A stretch of 64,000 nucleotides of DNA from DATARH01 sp963847345 (GCA_963847345.1 CAWJZU010000012.1:1-64000); one strand, 5' to 3'; positions 25,854 through 36,260 are shown, counted from the stretch's first letter. Notes: generated by a model not told the origin, from the sequence alone. A program made the numbers and translations.

Positions 25854-27977
25854 ATGGCGTCGGCCTATATTTTCGTCATCATCTGCGGCCTGCTGGCGCT
25901 GGCCTACGGTGTGGTGACGAGCCGCAGCGTCCTGGCCGCGAATGCTGGCAGCGCGCGCATGCAGGAAATTTCGGGCGCGGTCCAACTCGGCGCCAGCGCC
26001 TATCTGAACCGGCAATACCGCACCATCGCGATCGTCGGCGTGGTGATTCTGATCATTCTGTGGATCACGCTCGGGCATTGGGTCGCGCTCGGCTATTTGA
26101 TCGGCGCGGTGCTGTCGGGCGCGGCCGGCTATATCGGAATGAACGTATCGGTGCGCGCCAATGTGCGCACCGCGCAGGCGGCGCGGGCCGGGCTCGCCGC
26201 CGGGCTCGACATTGCGTTCAAGGCCGGCGCGGTCACCGGCATGCTGGTCGTCGGCCTCGGGCTGCTTGGCGCCGGGGGCTATTATTTCTTCCTGCGCAGC
26301 ATCCTGCCGGCCGAAGATTTGCGCGGCGTGCTGGAGGCGATGGTCGCGCTCGGCTTCGGCGCCTCGCTGATCTCGATTTTCGCGCGTCTCGGCGGCGGAA
26401 TCTTCACGAAGGGCGCCGATGTCGGGGCCGACCTCGTCGGCAAGGTCGAGGCCGGCATCCCCGAGGACGACCCGCGCAACCCCGCCGTGATCGCCGACAA
26501 TGTCGGCGATAACGTTGGCGATTGCGCGGGGATGGCGGCCGATCTGTTCGAGACCTATGTCGTCACGATCGTCGCGACGATGCTGCTCGCCGCGATCTTC
26601 TTCGCGCCGCCGCCGGGCAATGCCGCCGCCGCCGCTCTGCGCGACACACTTCTGGTGCTGCCGCTGGCGATCGGCGCGGTCTGCATCGTCACCTCTGTGA
26701 TCGGGACGTATTTCGTCAAGCTCGGCTCCGACAACGGAATCATGCGGGCGCTCTACAAGGGCCTCGTCGCGACCGGAATATTGTCCGTCATCGGCATCGC
26801 GCTGCTGATCTTCCTCGTGTTCGGGGTTACCGAGCCGCTGCCGATGACGACAGGGGGCGCGGTCAGCGGTCTCGGGCTGTTCCTGTGCGCGCTGACTGGG
26901 CTCGGAGTCACCGGGCTGATCGTCTGGATTACCGAGTATTACACCTCGACCGAGTACCGTCCCGTGCGCAGCATCGCGCTGTCCTCGACGACCGGGCACG
27001 GCACCAACGTAATCCAGGGCCTCGCCGTATCGATGGAGGCGACCGCGCTGCCGGTCATCGTGATCTGTATCGGCATCGTGCTGTCGTTCCTGTTCGCCGG
27101 GTTGTTCGGGATCGCGATCGCGGCGACGACGATGCTGGCGCTGGCCGGCATGATCGTCGCGCTCGACGCCTACGGTCCGGTCACCGACAACGCCGGCGGC
27201 ATCGCCGAGATGGCGGACCTGCCGCGCGAAGTCAGGCGCACGACCGACGCGCTCGACGCGGTCGGCAACACAACGAAAGCGGTGACCAAGGGATACGCGA
27301 TCGGCTCGGCCGGTCTCGCCGCGCTGGTGCTGTTCGCCGCCTACACCGAGGATTTGCGGCACTATTTCCCAACCCTCGACGTGCGCTTCGCGCTGCAGGA
27401 CCCGTTCGTTGTGGTCGGGCTGTTTGTCGGCGGTCTGCTGCCGTATCTGTTCGGCGCCCTTGGCATGCAGGCGGTCGGCCGCTCGGCCGGCGCGATTGTC
27501 GTGGAGGTGCGCCGCCAGTTCCGCGAAATCCCCGGGATCATGGAAGGCCGGGCCAAACCCGAGTATGGCCGCGCCGTGGACATGCTGACTCGCGCCGCGA
27601 TCCGCGAGATGATCATCCCGTCGCTGCTGCCGGTGCTGGCGCCGATCGTGCTGTTCTTCGTCATCTGGGGCATCGCCGGGCCGGCCGCCGGTTTCGCGTC
27701 GCTCGGCGCGATGCTGCTCGGAACGATCGTCACCGGCCTGTTCGTCGCGATCTCGATGACCTCGGGCGGCGGCGCCTGGGACAACGCGAAGAAGTACATT
27801 GAAGAAGGCCATCACGGCGGCAAGGGCTCGGAGGCGCACAAGGCGGCGGTGACCGGCGACACGGTCGGCGACCCGTACAAGGACACCGCGGGGCCGGCCG
27901 TTAATCCGATGATCAAGATCACCAACATCGTCGCGCTGCTGCTGCTGGCGATCCTCGGCCGCTATCTCGGCGGCTGA
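25854..27977 (+). CDS. hppA: K+-insensitive pyrophosphate-energised proton pump
   Basis: 707 residues, about 16 transmembrane segments. It couples pyrophosphate hydrolysis to proton export. The substrate site DVGADLVGKVEAGIPEDDPRN followed by ADNVGDNVGDCAGM is intact, and a second Asp-rich site is DNAGGIAEM and GDTVGDPYKDTAGPA near the C-terminus. The motif GNTTKAVTKG has Lys and Thr at the positions that distinguish K+-independent pumps. Typical of photosynthetic or low-energy-lifestyle alphaproteobacteria. It lies 161 bases after thiL and precedes an EF-G-like gene. Confidence 0.96.
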   Translation: MASAYIFVIICGLLALAYGVVTSRSVLAANAGSARMQEISGAVQLGASAYLNRQYRTIAIVGVVILIILWITLGHWVALGYLIGAVLSGAAGYIGMNVSVRANVRTAQAARAGLAAGLDIAFKAGAVTGMLVVGLGLLGAGGYYFFLRSILPAEDLRGVLEAMVALGFGASLISIFARLGGGIFTKGADVGADLVGKVEAGIPEDDPRNPAVIADNVGDNVGDCAGMAADLFETYVVTIVATMLLAAIFFAPPPGNAAAAALRDTLLVLPLAIGAVCIVTSVIGTYFVKLGSDNGIMRALYKGLVATGILSVIGIALLIFLVFGVTEPLPMTTGGAVSGLGLFLCALTGLGVTGLIVWITEYYTSTEYRPVRSIALSSTTGHGTNVIQGLAVSMEATALPVIVICIGIVLSFLFAGLFGIAIAATTMLALAGMIVALDAYGPVTDNAGGIAEMADLPREVRRTTDALDAVGNTTKAVTKGYAIGSAGLAALVLFAAYTEDLRHYFPTLDVRFALQDPFVVVGLFVGGLLPYLFGALGMQAVGRSAGAIVVEVRRQFREIPGIMEGRAKPEYGRAVDMLTRAAIREMIIPSLLPVLAPIVLFFVIWGIAGPAAGFASLGAMLLGTIVTGLFVAISMTSGGGAWDNAKKYIEEGHHGGKGSEAHKAAVTGDTVGDPYKDTAGPAVNPMIKITNIVALLLLAILGRYLGG

Positions 27978-27991
27978 GCCTGCCTCGGTAG

Positions 27992-28130
27992 ACCCCTCAC
28001 CAATGTCCCTCTCCCCGCCCGCGGGAAGAGGGAACCTGAACCGGACATCACGCACGATCTGCGTAGAATTATGCGGATGTTGCCGTCGCTCTCCCTCTCC
28101 CCGAAAGCGGGGAGAGGGCCGGAGTGAGGG
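27992..28130. repeat. Dispersed palindromic repeat, type A
   Basis: CCCTCACCAATGTCCCTCTCCCCGCC...GGGAAGAGGG on one side and CTCTCCCCGAAAGCGGGGAGAGGG...GTGAGGGG on the other form nested inverted repeats between hppA and the EF-G-like gene. Confidence 0.7.
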
Positions 28131-28250
28131 GCAACGCGATGACACCTCCGAAATCGAACTTGCCTCCGGCGGGAGGGCGCGCCACGATCCTGTCATAAAT
28201 AGCGGCCGCGACCGAGGCGGTCGTGCCCCGGATTTGTGGAGGATCCCCTG

Positions 28251-30272
28251 ATGCCGAGCGCCCCCCGCTGCGTTGCCCTGGTTGGCCCGTATCTGTCCGG
28301 CAAGACGACGCTGCTCGAAGCGCTGCTGTTCGCCAGCGGCACGACGAGCCGCCGCGGCAGCGTGCGCGACGGCAATACGGTCGGCGACCACGCCGCCGAG
28401 GCGCGCGCCCGCAGCATGTCGACTGAGATCAACGTCGCCAACGCGAACTTCCTCGGCGATCCGTGGACGATTCTCGACTGCCCCGGCTCGGTTGAGCTGC
28501 TCTACGAGGCGCAGCAGGCGATGCTGGTCGCCGACACCGTCGTCGTTGTCTGCGAGCCCGAGGTCGAACGCGCTGTCACGGTCAGCGCGCTGCTGCATTT
28601 CCTGGCGCGGCACGACATCCCGCACATGCTGTTCATCAACAAGCTCGACGCGGCGAGCGCGCGGGTGCGCGACGTGCTCGCGGCGTTGCAATCGGTATCC
28701 GAGCGTCCGCTGGTTCTGCGGCAGGTGCCGCTGCGCGGCGGCGAGAGCGAGATCACCGGCTATGTCGATCTGGTCAGCGAACGCGCCTATCGCTATCGGC
28801 CCGGTCAGGCCTCCGACCTGATCCCGCTGCCCGAGGGATTCTGGGACCAGGAAGGCGATACCCGCACCAGCCTCGTCGAAAAACTCGCCGATTTCGACGA
28901 CTCGCTGCTCGAACAGCTGCTCGAGGACGTACAGCCGTCGAAGGAGGACATCTACAAACACCTGACAAAGGATTTTCAGCGCAACCTGATCGTGCCGGTG
29001 TTCGTCGGCGCGGCGGCGCAGGATTACGGCGTGCGGCGGCTGTGGAAGGCGCTGCGGCACGAAACGCCAGGTCCGCTTGAGACCGCGGCGCGGCTCGCCA
29101 TCGAGCCCGAGGGCGAACCGCTGGCGCAGGTCTTCAAGACTTATCACCTGCCGCATACCGGCAAACTGTCGCTGTCGCGGATCTGGCGCGGTTCGATCGC
29201 CGAGGGCAACGTGCTGAACGGGGTGCGCGTCGCCGGGGTCGTCAAGCTGCTCGGCGGCCAGCAGGAAAAGGTGCCCGCCGGCCAGATGGGCGAGGTTGTC
29301 GGGTTGACCCGGATGGAGGAGATCCAGACCGGCATGGCTCTGACCCCGTCCGGCAAGGCCGCCCCGCTGCCGCAGCCGGAGAAGCCGCAACCGGTCTATG
29401 GCCTGGCTATCCACGCGGAGAAGCGTGGCGACGACGTTAAGCTGACCGGATCGATCGCCCGGCTGATCGAGGAAGACCCGACCCTCGAACTCGAACAGAA
29501 CGCCGAGATGCGCGAAATGGTGCTGTGGGGCCAGGGCGACGTGCATCTGCAGATCGCGCTTGACCGGCTGCGCAACCGGCAGAACCTGTCGGTAGTCGGG
29601 CACCATGCGGCGGTGCCGTACAAAGAGACGATCCGCCGCGGCACAACGCAGCACTCGCGCTTTAAGCGGCAGAGCGGCGGCCACGGTCAGTTCGCCGACT
29701 GCACGATCGAGGTCGGCCCGCTGCCGCGCGGCTCGGGGTTCACCTTCAAGGACAGCGTCGTCGGCGGCGCGATCCCGCGCAACTACATTCCGGCGGTCGA
29801 GGAAGGCGTCGTCGAGGCCTTGCACCACGGCCCGCTCGGTTTTCCGGTCGTCGATCTCTCAGTCACCCTGATCACCGGACAATTCCATGCCGTCGACAGT
29901 TCGGACATGGCGTTCAAGACCGCCGGCCGTCAGGCGATTCAGGAGGCGCTGCCGAAATGCGAGCCGATCCTGTTGGAGCCGATCGACGAGGTTGAAATTT
30001 CGGTGCCGAACGGCTTCACCGCCCGTGTGCAGCGTCTGGTTTCAGGCCGCCGCGGTCAGATCCTGGGTTATGACGCGAAACCCGACTGGCAGGGCTGGGA
30101 TGTCGTCAGGGCGCAGCTGCCGCAAAGCGAGTTGCACGACCTGATCGTCGAATTGCGCTCGCTGACCCTCGGGGTCGGCAGTTTCGCGCGCCGCTTCGAC
30201 CACATGGCGGAGCTGACCGGCCGCACCGCCGACAAGGTCATCCAGAGCCGCGCCGCCGAAGCCGCCCAGTAG
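28251..30272 (+). CDS. Elongation factor G-like protein (EF-G2 type)
   Basis: 673 residues with the five-domain EF-G layout: GTPase domain 1-260, beta barrel (EPLAQVFKTY...), then domains III-V (YGLAIHAEKRGDD; SGGHGQFADCTIEV; PNGFTARVQRLVSGRRGQI). The P-loop is GPYLSGKTT (12-20) instead of the canonical AHIDAGKTT, NKLD is intact (130-133), but the G3 motif reads DCPGS (76-80) where canonical EF-G has DTPGH, so the catalytic histidine is replaced by serine. This divergence defines the EF-G-like/EF-G2 group whose role in translation is unclear. GGAGG precedes the ATG at 28251. Not part of a str operon here. Confidence 0.9.
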   Translation: MPSAPRCVALVGPYLSGKTTLLEALLFASGTTSRRGSVRDGNTVGDHAAEARARSMSTEINVANANFLGDPWTILDCPGSVELLYEAQQAMLVADTVVVVCEPEVERAVTVSALLHFLARHDIPHMLFINKLDAASARVRDVLAALQSVSERPLVLRQVPLRGGESEITGYVDLVSERAYRYRPGQASDLIPLPEGFWDQEGDTRTSLVEKLADFDDSLLEQLLEDVQPSKEDIYKHLTKDFQRNLIVPVFVGAAAQDYGVRRLWKALRHETPGPLETAARLAIEPEGEPLAQVFKTYHLPHTGKLSLSRIWRGSIAEGNVLNGVRVAGVVKLLGGQQEKVPAGQMGEVVGLTRMEEIQTGMALTPSGKAAPLPQPEKPQPVYGLAIHAEKRGDDVKLTGSIARLIEEDPTLELEQNAEMREMVLWGQGDVHLQIALDRLRNRQNLSVVGHHAAVPYKETIRRGTTQHSRFKRQSGGHGQFADCTIEVGPLPRGSGFTFKDSVVGGAIPRNYIPAVEEGVVEALHHGPLGFPVVDLSVTLITGQFHAVDSSDMAFKTAGRQAIQEALPKCEPILLEPIDEVEISVPNGFTARVQRLVSGRRGQILGYDAKPDWQGWDVVRAQLPQSELHDLIVELRSLTLGVGSFARRFDHMAELTGRTADKVIQSRAAEAAQ

Positions 30273-30292
30273 ACCGCACCACCGAGGCCGCG

Positions 30293-30340
30293 CCCCAAAC
30301 ATTCCCCCCAAGCGGGGGAGGATTAGGGAGGGTGCGGCGC
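30293..30340. repeat. Dispersed palindromic repeat, type A-like
   Basis: CATTCCCCCCAAGCGGGGGAGGATTAGGGAGGGTGCGG just after the EF-G-like gene; C-rich arm and G-rich arm form a short hairpin as in other copies. Confidence 0.5.
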
Positions 30341-30376
30341 CCGGAATGACAGTTAACCAAGGCGAGATACACGCCG

Positions 30377-30515
30377 AACATCACCGCAAATTTCGCCAAA
30401 TTTGCCGGCTACTGTTTGTGCTTCGGCGACGCGTTCCGGCCACCGGAACGCCCGGGTCGGGTTTCAGCGATGGGAGCTATGCGGGTATTCTGCTGTAGAT
30501 TCGCTGTTTTCAGCA
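30377..30515 (+). repeat. Diverged direct repeat, copy 1 (gene-tail duplicate)
   Basis: About 120 bases that align with 30561-30680. Both end in the identical GCGGGTATTCTGCTGTAG followed by TCGCTGTTTT..CAGCA. The last codons read RRRVPATGTPGSGFSDG then SYAGILL and stop. No start codon or gene body is present upstream. Confidence 0.55.
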
Positions 30516-30560
30516 GACCGGGGTTCGACGGCGCATTGCCAGAAGGAGAGAGACGCGACA

Positions 30561-30699
30561 AGCATCGCCGTCAATTTCGTCCGATTTAACAGGCTGTTGC
30601 AGCTGCCTGTGAGAATTTATCCGGCTGCCGGACGACCCGGATCGGGCTCCGATACAATCTCTGCGGGTATTCTGCTGTAGATCGCCTGTTTTATCAGCA
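30561..30699 (+). repeat. Diverged direct repeat, copy 2 (gene-tail duplicate)
   Basis: Matches copy 1 in position of sequence blocks; the frame reads SIAVNFVRFNRLLQLPV then YPAAGRPGSGSDT, ISAGILL and stop. The SDT...tail has a faint resemblance to the C-terminus of spore-coat-U-like secreted pilus subunits, but this is weak. Confidence 0.5.
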
Positions 30700-30897
30700 A
30701 ACTCCAGCAAAAACACTCAACCGTGGATTGTCGATCGCCGGTCCGGAGCCTGATGAGCGACGGCTTTCCTGGCCAAAGCTCGGATGACTGGAGAGGTTAG
30801 GTGAGATGCGGTCGCAGTTATCGACGCGATGCATCGCTGATCCTTGGCTGCTCCCTCCCGCGCGCCCACATCTGCGCGACAGCAAGGAGACGATGAG

Positions 30898-31860
30898 ATG
30901 CTGATCCGGGCAAGGCGCGGCTGGGAGTTGCCGGAGAGCGCGGCGACCGACGAGGCGGTCTTCCGCGCCCGCCGGCTTCTGCTGAAAGGGTTGGCGGCAG
31001 GACCGATCCTGGCCTCCGGTGCGGCCGCGTTGCCGGCCTGGGCCGCCGATGCCGATCCATCTTCCGGGCTCTATCCGGCAAAGCGCAACGACAAATACAC
31101 GCTCGACCGGCCGATCACCGCCGAGAAGGATTCGACGACCTACAACAATTTCTACGAATTCGGCTTCGACAAGTCGATCTGGGAGCGGGCGCAGGCGCTG
31201 AAACTGCGTCCGTGGACGATCAAGGTTGACGGTCTCGTCGAGAAGCCGTTCACGATCGGCTTCGACGATCTGCTGAAAAGGGTCAGCCTCGAAGAGCGGC
31301 TGTATCGCCACCGCTGCGTCGAGGCGTGGTCGATGGCTGTGCCCTGGACCGGATTTCCGTTGTCGGCGCTGGTCGATCTCGCCCGGCCGCTCGGCTCAGC
31401 CAAGTACCTGCGGATGGAGACCTTCATGGACCCCAAGACCGCGCCGGAGCAGCGCAAATTCTTCTATCCCTGGCCCTATGTCGAGGGGCTGACGATGCCG
31501 GAGGCGCGCAACGAGTTGGCGTTTCTCGTCACCGGCATGTACGGCAAGCCGGTGCCGAAGCAGGACGGCGCCCCGCTACGCCTCGCCGTGCCGTGGAAAT
31601 ACGGGTTCAAATCGGTCAAGTCGATCGTGCGGTTCGAATTCACCGACAAGCAGCCGGTGTCGTATTGGGAGAAGCTGCAGTCGAGCGAGTACGGCTTCTG
31701 GGCCAACGTCAACCCGGCCGTGCCGCACCCGCGCTGGAGCCAGGCCAGCGAGCGCGTCCTCGGCACCGACGAGCGCCGCCCGACGCTGATCTGGAACGGC
31801 TACGGCGAGTTCGTCGCCGACATGTACAAAGGCCTCGAAAAAGAGCGGCTGTTCGCGTGA
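30898..31860 (+). CDS. msrP: Periplasmic methionine sulfoxide reductase catalytic subunit MsrP (YedY)
   Basis: 320 residues. A twin-arginine signal (ARRLLLKG, RR at 25-26, cleavage near AWAAD at about 50) sends this molybdopterin protein to the periplasm. The Mo-ligating cysteine is C140 in RHRCVEAWSMAVPW. It reduces methionine sulfoxides in envelope proteins, taking electrons from the haem membrane protein MsrQ. AAGGAGA lies upstream of ATG 30898. No msrQ follows; the next genes are on the opposite strand. Confidence 0.93.
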   Translation: MLIRARRGWELPESAATDEAVFRARRLLLKGLAAGPILASGAAALPAWAADADPSSGLYPAKRNDKYTLDRPITAEKDSTTYNNFYEFGFDKSIWERAQALKLRPWTIKVDGLVEKPFTIGFDDLLKRVSLEERLYRHRCVEAWSMAVPWTGFPLSALVDLARPLGSAKYLRMETFMDPKTAPEQRKFFYPWPYVEGLTMPEARNELAFLVTGMYGKPVPKQDGAPLRLAVPWKYGFKSVKSIVRFEFTDKQPVSYWEKLQSSEYGFWANVNPAVPHPRWSQASERVLGTDERRPTLIWNGYGEFVADMYKGLEKERLFA

Positions 31861-31865
31861 GCGGG

Positions 31866-32576
31866 CTAGCGCGGCGGCCGGTTTACCGTCACGACGCGCC
31901 AGCCGTGCCCCATGCCGGGGCCGTCGATGTGATCGATGCGCGTGACCGAGCAGTTTTCCATTGTGAACGCGAGACACGCTTCCGGGTCGAGACCGAGCGC
32001 GAGGCCCAGCGCGGCGCGGATCGTGCCGCCATGCGCCACCGCGATGACGTCGCGGCCGCGATTGGTGTCGAGCACCCCGTGGATCGCCCGCGCAACCCGC
32101 TGCATCACATCGATAAAACTCTCGCCGCCGGGGGCGCGCTCATGCGCCGGCGCGTGCCAGAAGCGGTGAAACGCACCGCCGCGGGAATGGCTCAGTTCGT
32201 CATAGGTCAGGCCCTGCCAATCGCCGAAACTCTGCTCGGCGAGGTCCGGAATCGCAGGCGCATCGGGACCGGGTATCTCGGCCGGTCCGGGCAGGCCGGC
32301 GCGAACGATCGCCCGCGCCGTTTCGTGGGTGCGGCGCAGATCGCTCGTGACCCAGACCGCCTCGCGCGGCAGCTGTCTCGCCAGCCCGGCAAACACAGCC
32401 GCGTCGGTGCAGTCGCACGGCATGTCCTTCTGTCCGTAGATGCGGCCGCCATGTTCGACCGGCGCGTGCCGTACCCACCAGAACCGCGTTGTCGTGGCGC
32501 TCTGGGTCGCGCCATGGCCGGCCGTCCCGGCGCCAATCGCTCCGGGATCGAACGGCGACACCTTTCCGGCGCTCAT
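31866..32576 (-). CDS. cobC: Histidine phosphatase, probable alpha-ribazole phosphatase
   Basis: 236 residues. Phosphoglycerate mutase-like fold: phosphoacceptor histidine in VRHAPVEHGG (RHG variant RHA), second histidine in AVAHGGTIRA, plus TSDLRRTHETARAI. Adjacent cobS (overlap 32573-32576) points to dephosphorylation of alpha-ribazole phosphate or adenosylcobalamin phosphate in lower-ligand attachment. The first 30 residues before TRFWWVRHAP look like an extension and the true start could be later. Confidence 0.8.
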   Translation of the reverse strand: MSAGKVSPFDPGAIGAGTAGHGATQSATTTRFWWVRHAPVEHGGRIYGQKDMPCDCTDAAVFAGLARQLPREAVWVTSDLRRTHETARAIVRAGLPGPAEIPGPDAPAIPDLAEQSFGDWQGLTYDELSHSRGGAFHRFWHAPAHERAPGGESFIDVMQRVARAIHGVLDTNRGRDVIAVAHGGTIRAALGLALGLDPEACLAFTMENCSVTRIDHIDGPGMGHGWRVVTVNRPPR

Positions 32577-33349
32577 CTGGCCGCCGCCACGAGCAAAATC
32601 ACGATTTCTCCGATCTGCTGGAAGAAGCCGAGAACATCGCCGGTGTAGCCGCCGATCTGGCGCCGCGCAAGCATCGCCGCAGCCGCGACCGCACCGCCGG
32701 CCAAGAACAAGGCAAGCGCCCCGGACAACGGCCCGAGCGTCGCTAGGGCGATGACGGCGCCGATCAGCGCCGCGCCGGCTGCGACGGTGCGGCTCGGGCG
32801 TCCCGCCGCGGCGCCGAGGCCGTCGACGCGCGCCGGCCGCAACAGAAACATGGCCGGGGGCAATACGGCGCGCGACGCGGCGTGGGCGGCGATCAGCGCC
32901 AACCCGACGAAAATCGCATCGCCGATCGCCGCGATCGCAGTCGCGCGCAAACCGACGCTGAGCACGAGCGCTACGACGCCATAAGTACCATGCGTGCTGT
33001 CGCGCATGATCGCGAGCTTACGATCGCGACTGCCGCCGCCGAACCCGTCGGCCGTGTCGGCGAGCCCGTCCTCGTGCAGCGCGCCAGTTGCCGCGACGCC
33101 GGTTGCGATCGCTAGCAATGCGGCCGGCCCCACCGGCAGACCAAACAGCCCAGCGGCGAAGAACGCCAGGGCGCATAGTGCGCCGATGCCGCCTCCGACC
33201 AGCGGGAAGGCCCAGCCGGCGGCGGCAATCGCGCCGGGCCCGGCCGCCTCCGCCGCGAGCGGAATGCGCGTCAGCACACCGGCTGCGATCATGAATTCGT
33301 CAAACCGTCCGCGTTGCGCGCCCACATCCACCTCGTCATTCGCGCCCAC
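32573..33349 (-). CDS. cobS: Adenosylcobinamide-GDP ribazoletransferase
   Basis: 258 residues, about six hydrophobic segments. The signature GALHEDGLADTADGFGGG and SRDRKLAIMRDSTHGTYG is complete. The enzyme joins GDP-cobinamide to alpha-ribazole in the membrane, the last step of cobalamin assembly. Translationally coupled to the downstream phosphatase by ATGA. No cobalamin riboswitch is recognisable in the 70 bases upstream. Confidence 0.93.
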   Translation of the reverse strand: MGANDEVDVGAQRGRFDEFMIAAGVLTRIPLAAEAAGPGAIAAAGWAFPLVGGGIGALCALAFFAAGLFGLPVGPAALLAIATGVAATGALHEDGLADTADGFGGGSRDRKLAIMRDSTHGTYGVVALVLSVGLRATAIAAIGDAIFVGLALIAAHAASRAVLPPAMFLLRPARVDGLGAAAGRPSRTVAAGAALIGAVIALATLGPLSGALALFLAGGAVAAAAMLARRQIGGYTGDVLGFFQQIGEIVILLVAAAR

Positions 33350-33419
33350 GGGTGCGGCCTGTCGCCGGCCCGAGGGTCGGTATGACGAAGCGGTCGGTCA
33401 CAAAACTTAAGCCGCTGAC

Positions 33420-34229
33420 TTAGCGAGTCGGGCGGCGCGATAGCGCATCACCAGCCATCCCAGCCGGCTGGCCAGAGACTCCCACCCGCCCGTTCGGCGT
33501 CAGCCCGGCCGCCTTTAGCAGCATTGCGACGCCGCGCTCGACATGGTGCGGGCGGTAGAGAACGTACGCACGGCTGGCATAAGCGCGGGTGCAGCGGCGG
33601 CGGTCATAGGGTCGTGCGGACTCGTTCGCGGCGTAATAGGCGTAGGCCAGTTCGTCGTCTTCCGACTCGGCGACCCGGCCGAGCGCAACCCGCAGCCGCC
33701 AGAGCCGCCCGATCCCGTCCAGCGCCAGGTAGCGATCAAGGTTCTTGTAGAACAGCCGGTAATGTCGCAGTTCATCGGCGGCGATATGGCGGCAGATCTC
33801 ACGCAATACCGGTTCGGAGGCGGCTTCGCGCAGCGCGGCGTAGTAGGAGCTGGTGCCGATTTCGACGACACAGCGCGCCACCATTTCGCCCGATCGCGAA
33901 CCGCGGCGCGAGCGGTCGCTGTCGAAATCGACGCGGAACCCTTCCTGGAATCGGGCGAACGCGGCGTCGAAATCGAACGCCGGGTCGGCCAGCCCCGCCC
34001 AGCGCGCCAGCGCCCTGCCGTGCTGCACCTCCTCCTCGCCCCAGCGCCGCGCGGTCTGTTGGAACTCGGGATCATCGGCGAAGATGAGGCAGAGATGATG
34101 CGCGTAGGCCCGGCCGTTATGCTCGACGAGGCTCGCCGCCTTGACGATCGGCACCAGCTCGCGATCGACCTTCGCCGGATCGAACCGGTCCCACGGAATG
34201 TCGTCGAGCGTCCAGCCGCCCATGCGCAA
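33420..34229 (-). CDS. Ferritin-like domain protein
   Basis: 269 residues. Two helical carboxylate/histidine pairs, EEEVQHGRALARWAG and ADELRHYRLFY, with further Glu in LVEHNGRAYAHH and EIGTSSYYAALREA, indicate a ferritin-like four-helix di-iron protein, of the uncharacterised group found in alphaproteobacteria. Its ATG lies five bases after the atpC stop, so it is probably transcribed from the ATP synthase operon. Substrate and role unknown; iron handling or a hydroxylase are possible. Confidence 0.75.
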   Translation of the reverse strand: MRMGGWTLDDIPWDRFDPAKVDRELVPIVKAASLVEHNGRAYAHHLCLIFADDPEFQQTARRWGEEEVQHGRALARWAGLADPAFDFDAAFARFQEGFRVDFDSDRSRRGSRSGEMVARCVVEIGTSSYYAALREAASEPVLREICRHIAADELRHYRLFYKNLDRYLALDGIGRLWRLRVALGRVAESEDDELAYAYYAANESARPYDRRRCTRAYASRAYVLYRPHHVERGVAMLLKAAGLTPNGRVGVSGQPAGMAGDALSRRPTR

Positions 34230-34234
34230 TCGTG

Positions 34235-34681
34235 TCAGCCGCCGATCTCGCGCAAGACGCGCAATTTGGCGCTGGCGATGGCATACTGCCGCTCCAATTG
34301 GCGCAGCTCGGCCAAGAGTTGCTCGCGGTCGGCGCCGGTGGCGCGGCCGATTTGCTCGCGCAGCATGGGCATATTGCCGTCGATCGTCTGCAATTCGGCC
34401 TCGAGCTGGGTGCGTTCCAGCGCTTCGGGCGGCAAGGCTTCGTCGGCCAGCACCGTACAGCGCTCGGGTGTGACCTCGGCGAGGCCGCTGGCGACAAAGA
34501 AGCGTTCGGCGATCACGTTGCCCTCGTAGATGTCGATCGTGCCCGGGCGGATTGTCGAAATCAGCGGCGAATGCCCGGGCAGCACGCCGAAATTGCCTTC
34601 GGTGCCGGGCACGACAACCATATCGACGTCGCGCGAGACGAGCAGCTGCTCGGGGGTAACAAGCTCGAACTGGACCGGCAT
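34235..34681 (-). CDS. atpC: ATP synthase F1 epsilon subunit
   Basis: 148 residues. N-terminal beta sandwich with FELVTPEQLLVSRDVDMVVVPGTEGNFGVLPGHSPLIS, then the two-helix C-terminal domain. Regulatory and coupling subunit of F1. Last ATP synthase gene of the operon; separated from atpD by a dispersed palindromic repeat (34711-34785) and followed almost without gap by a ferritin-like gene. Confidence 0.96.
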   Translation of the reverse strand: MPVQFELVTPEQLLVSRDVDMVVVPGTEGNFGVLPGHSPLISTIRPGTIDIYEGNVIAERFFVASGLAEVTPERCTVLADEALPPEALERTQLEAELQTIDGNMPMLREQIGRATGADREQLLAELRQLERQYAIASAKLRVLREIGG

Positions 34682-34710
34682 CAGACCCTCATCGCGGCAA
34701 AATAGGCGTT

Positions 34711-34785
34711 ATGCCGGACTTGATCCGGGCATCCCTGCAAGCGTGTCGGCGACCAGAGATGGCCGGGTCAAGCCCGGCCATGACG
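34711..34785. repeat. Dispersed palindromic repeat, type C
   Basis: ATGCCGGACTTGATCCGGGCATCC followed by GATGGCCGGGTCAAGCCCGGCCATGACG: two nested hairpins, in the atpD-atpC gap. A relative lies at 38759-38822. Confidence 0.75.
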
Positions 34786-34798
34786 CGGAGCGGACGCA

Positions 34799-36236
<1,438 letters not shown>

Positions 36237-36260
36237 GTTCGCGAAATCCTTGATTCAGCC

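Noticed and set aside
25746..29828. A 1360-codon open frame on the minus strand
   Set aside because: It lies exactly antisense to hppA and the EF-G-like gene. Its product is rich in D, R, H and Q without any domain, the usual artefact of GC-rich codon bias opposite real genes.
31326..32648. A 440-codon plus-strand frame overlapping msrP and the phosphatase
   Set aside because: It is a shifted frame of msrP followed by the antisense of the histidine phosphatase; no motif.
33350..33419. Cobalamin riboswitch before cobS
   Set aside because: Only 70 bases and no B12-box sequence is present.
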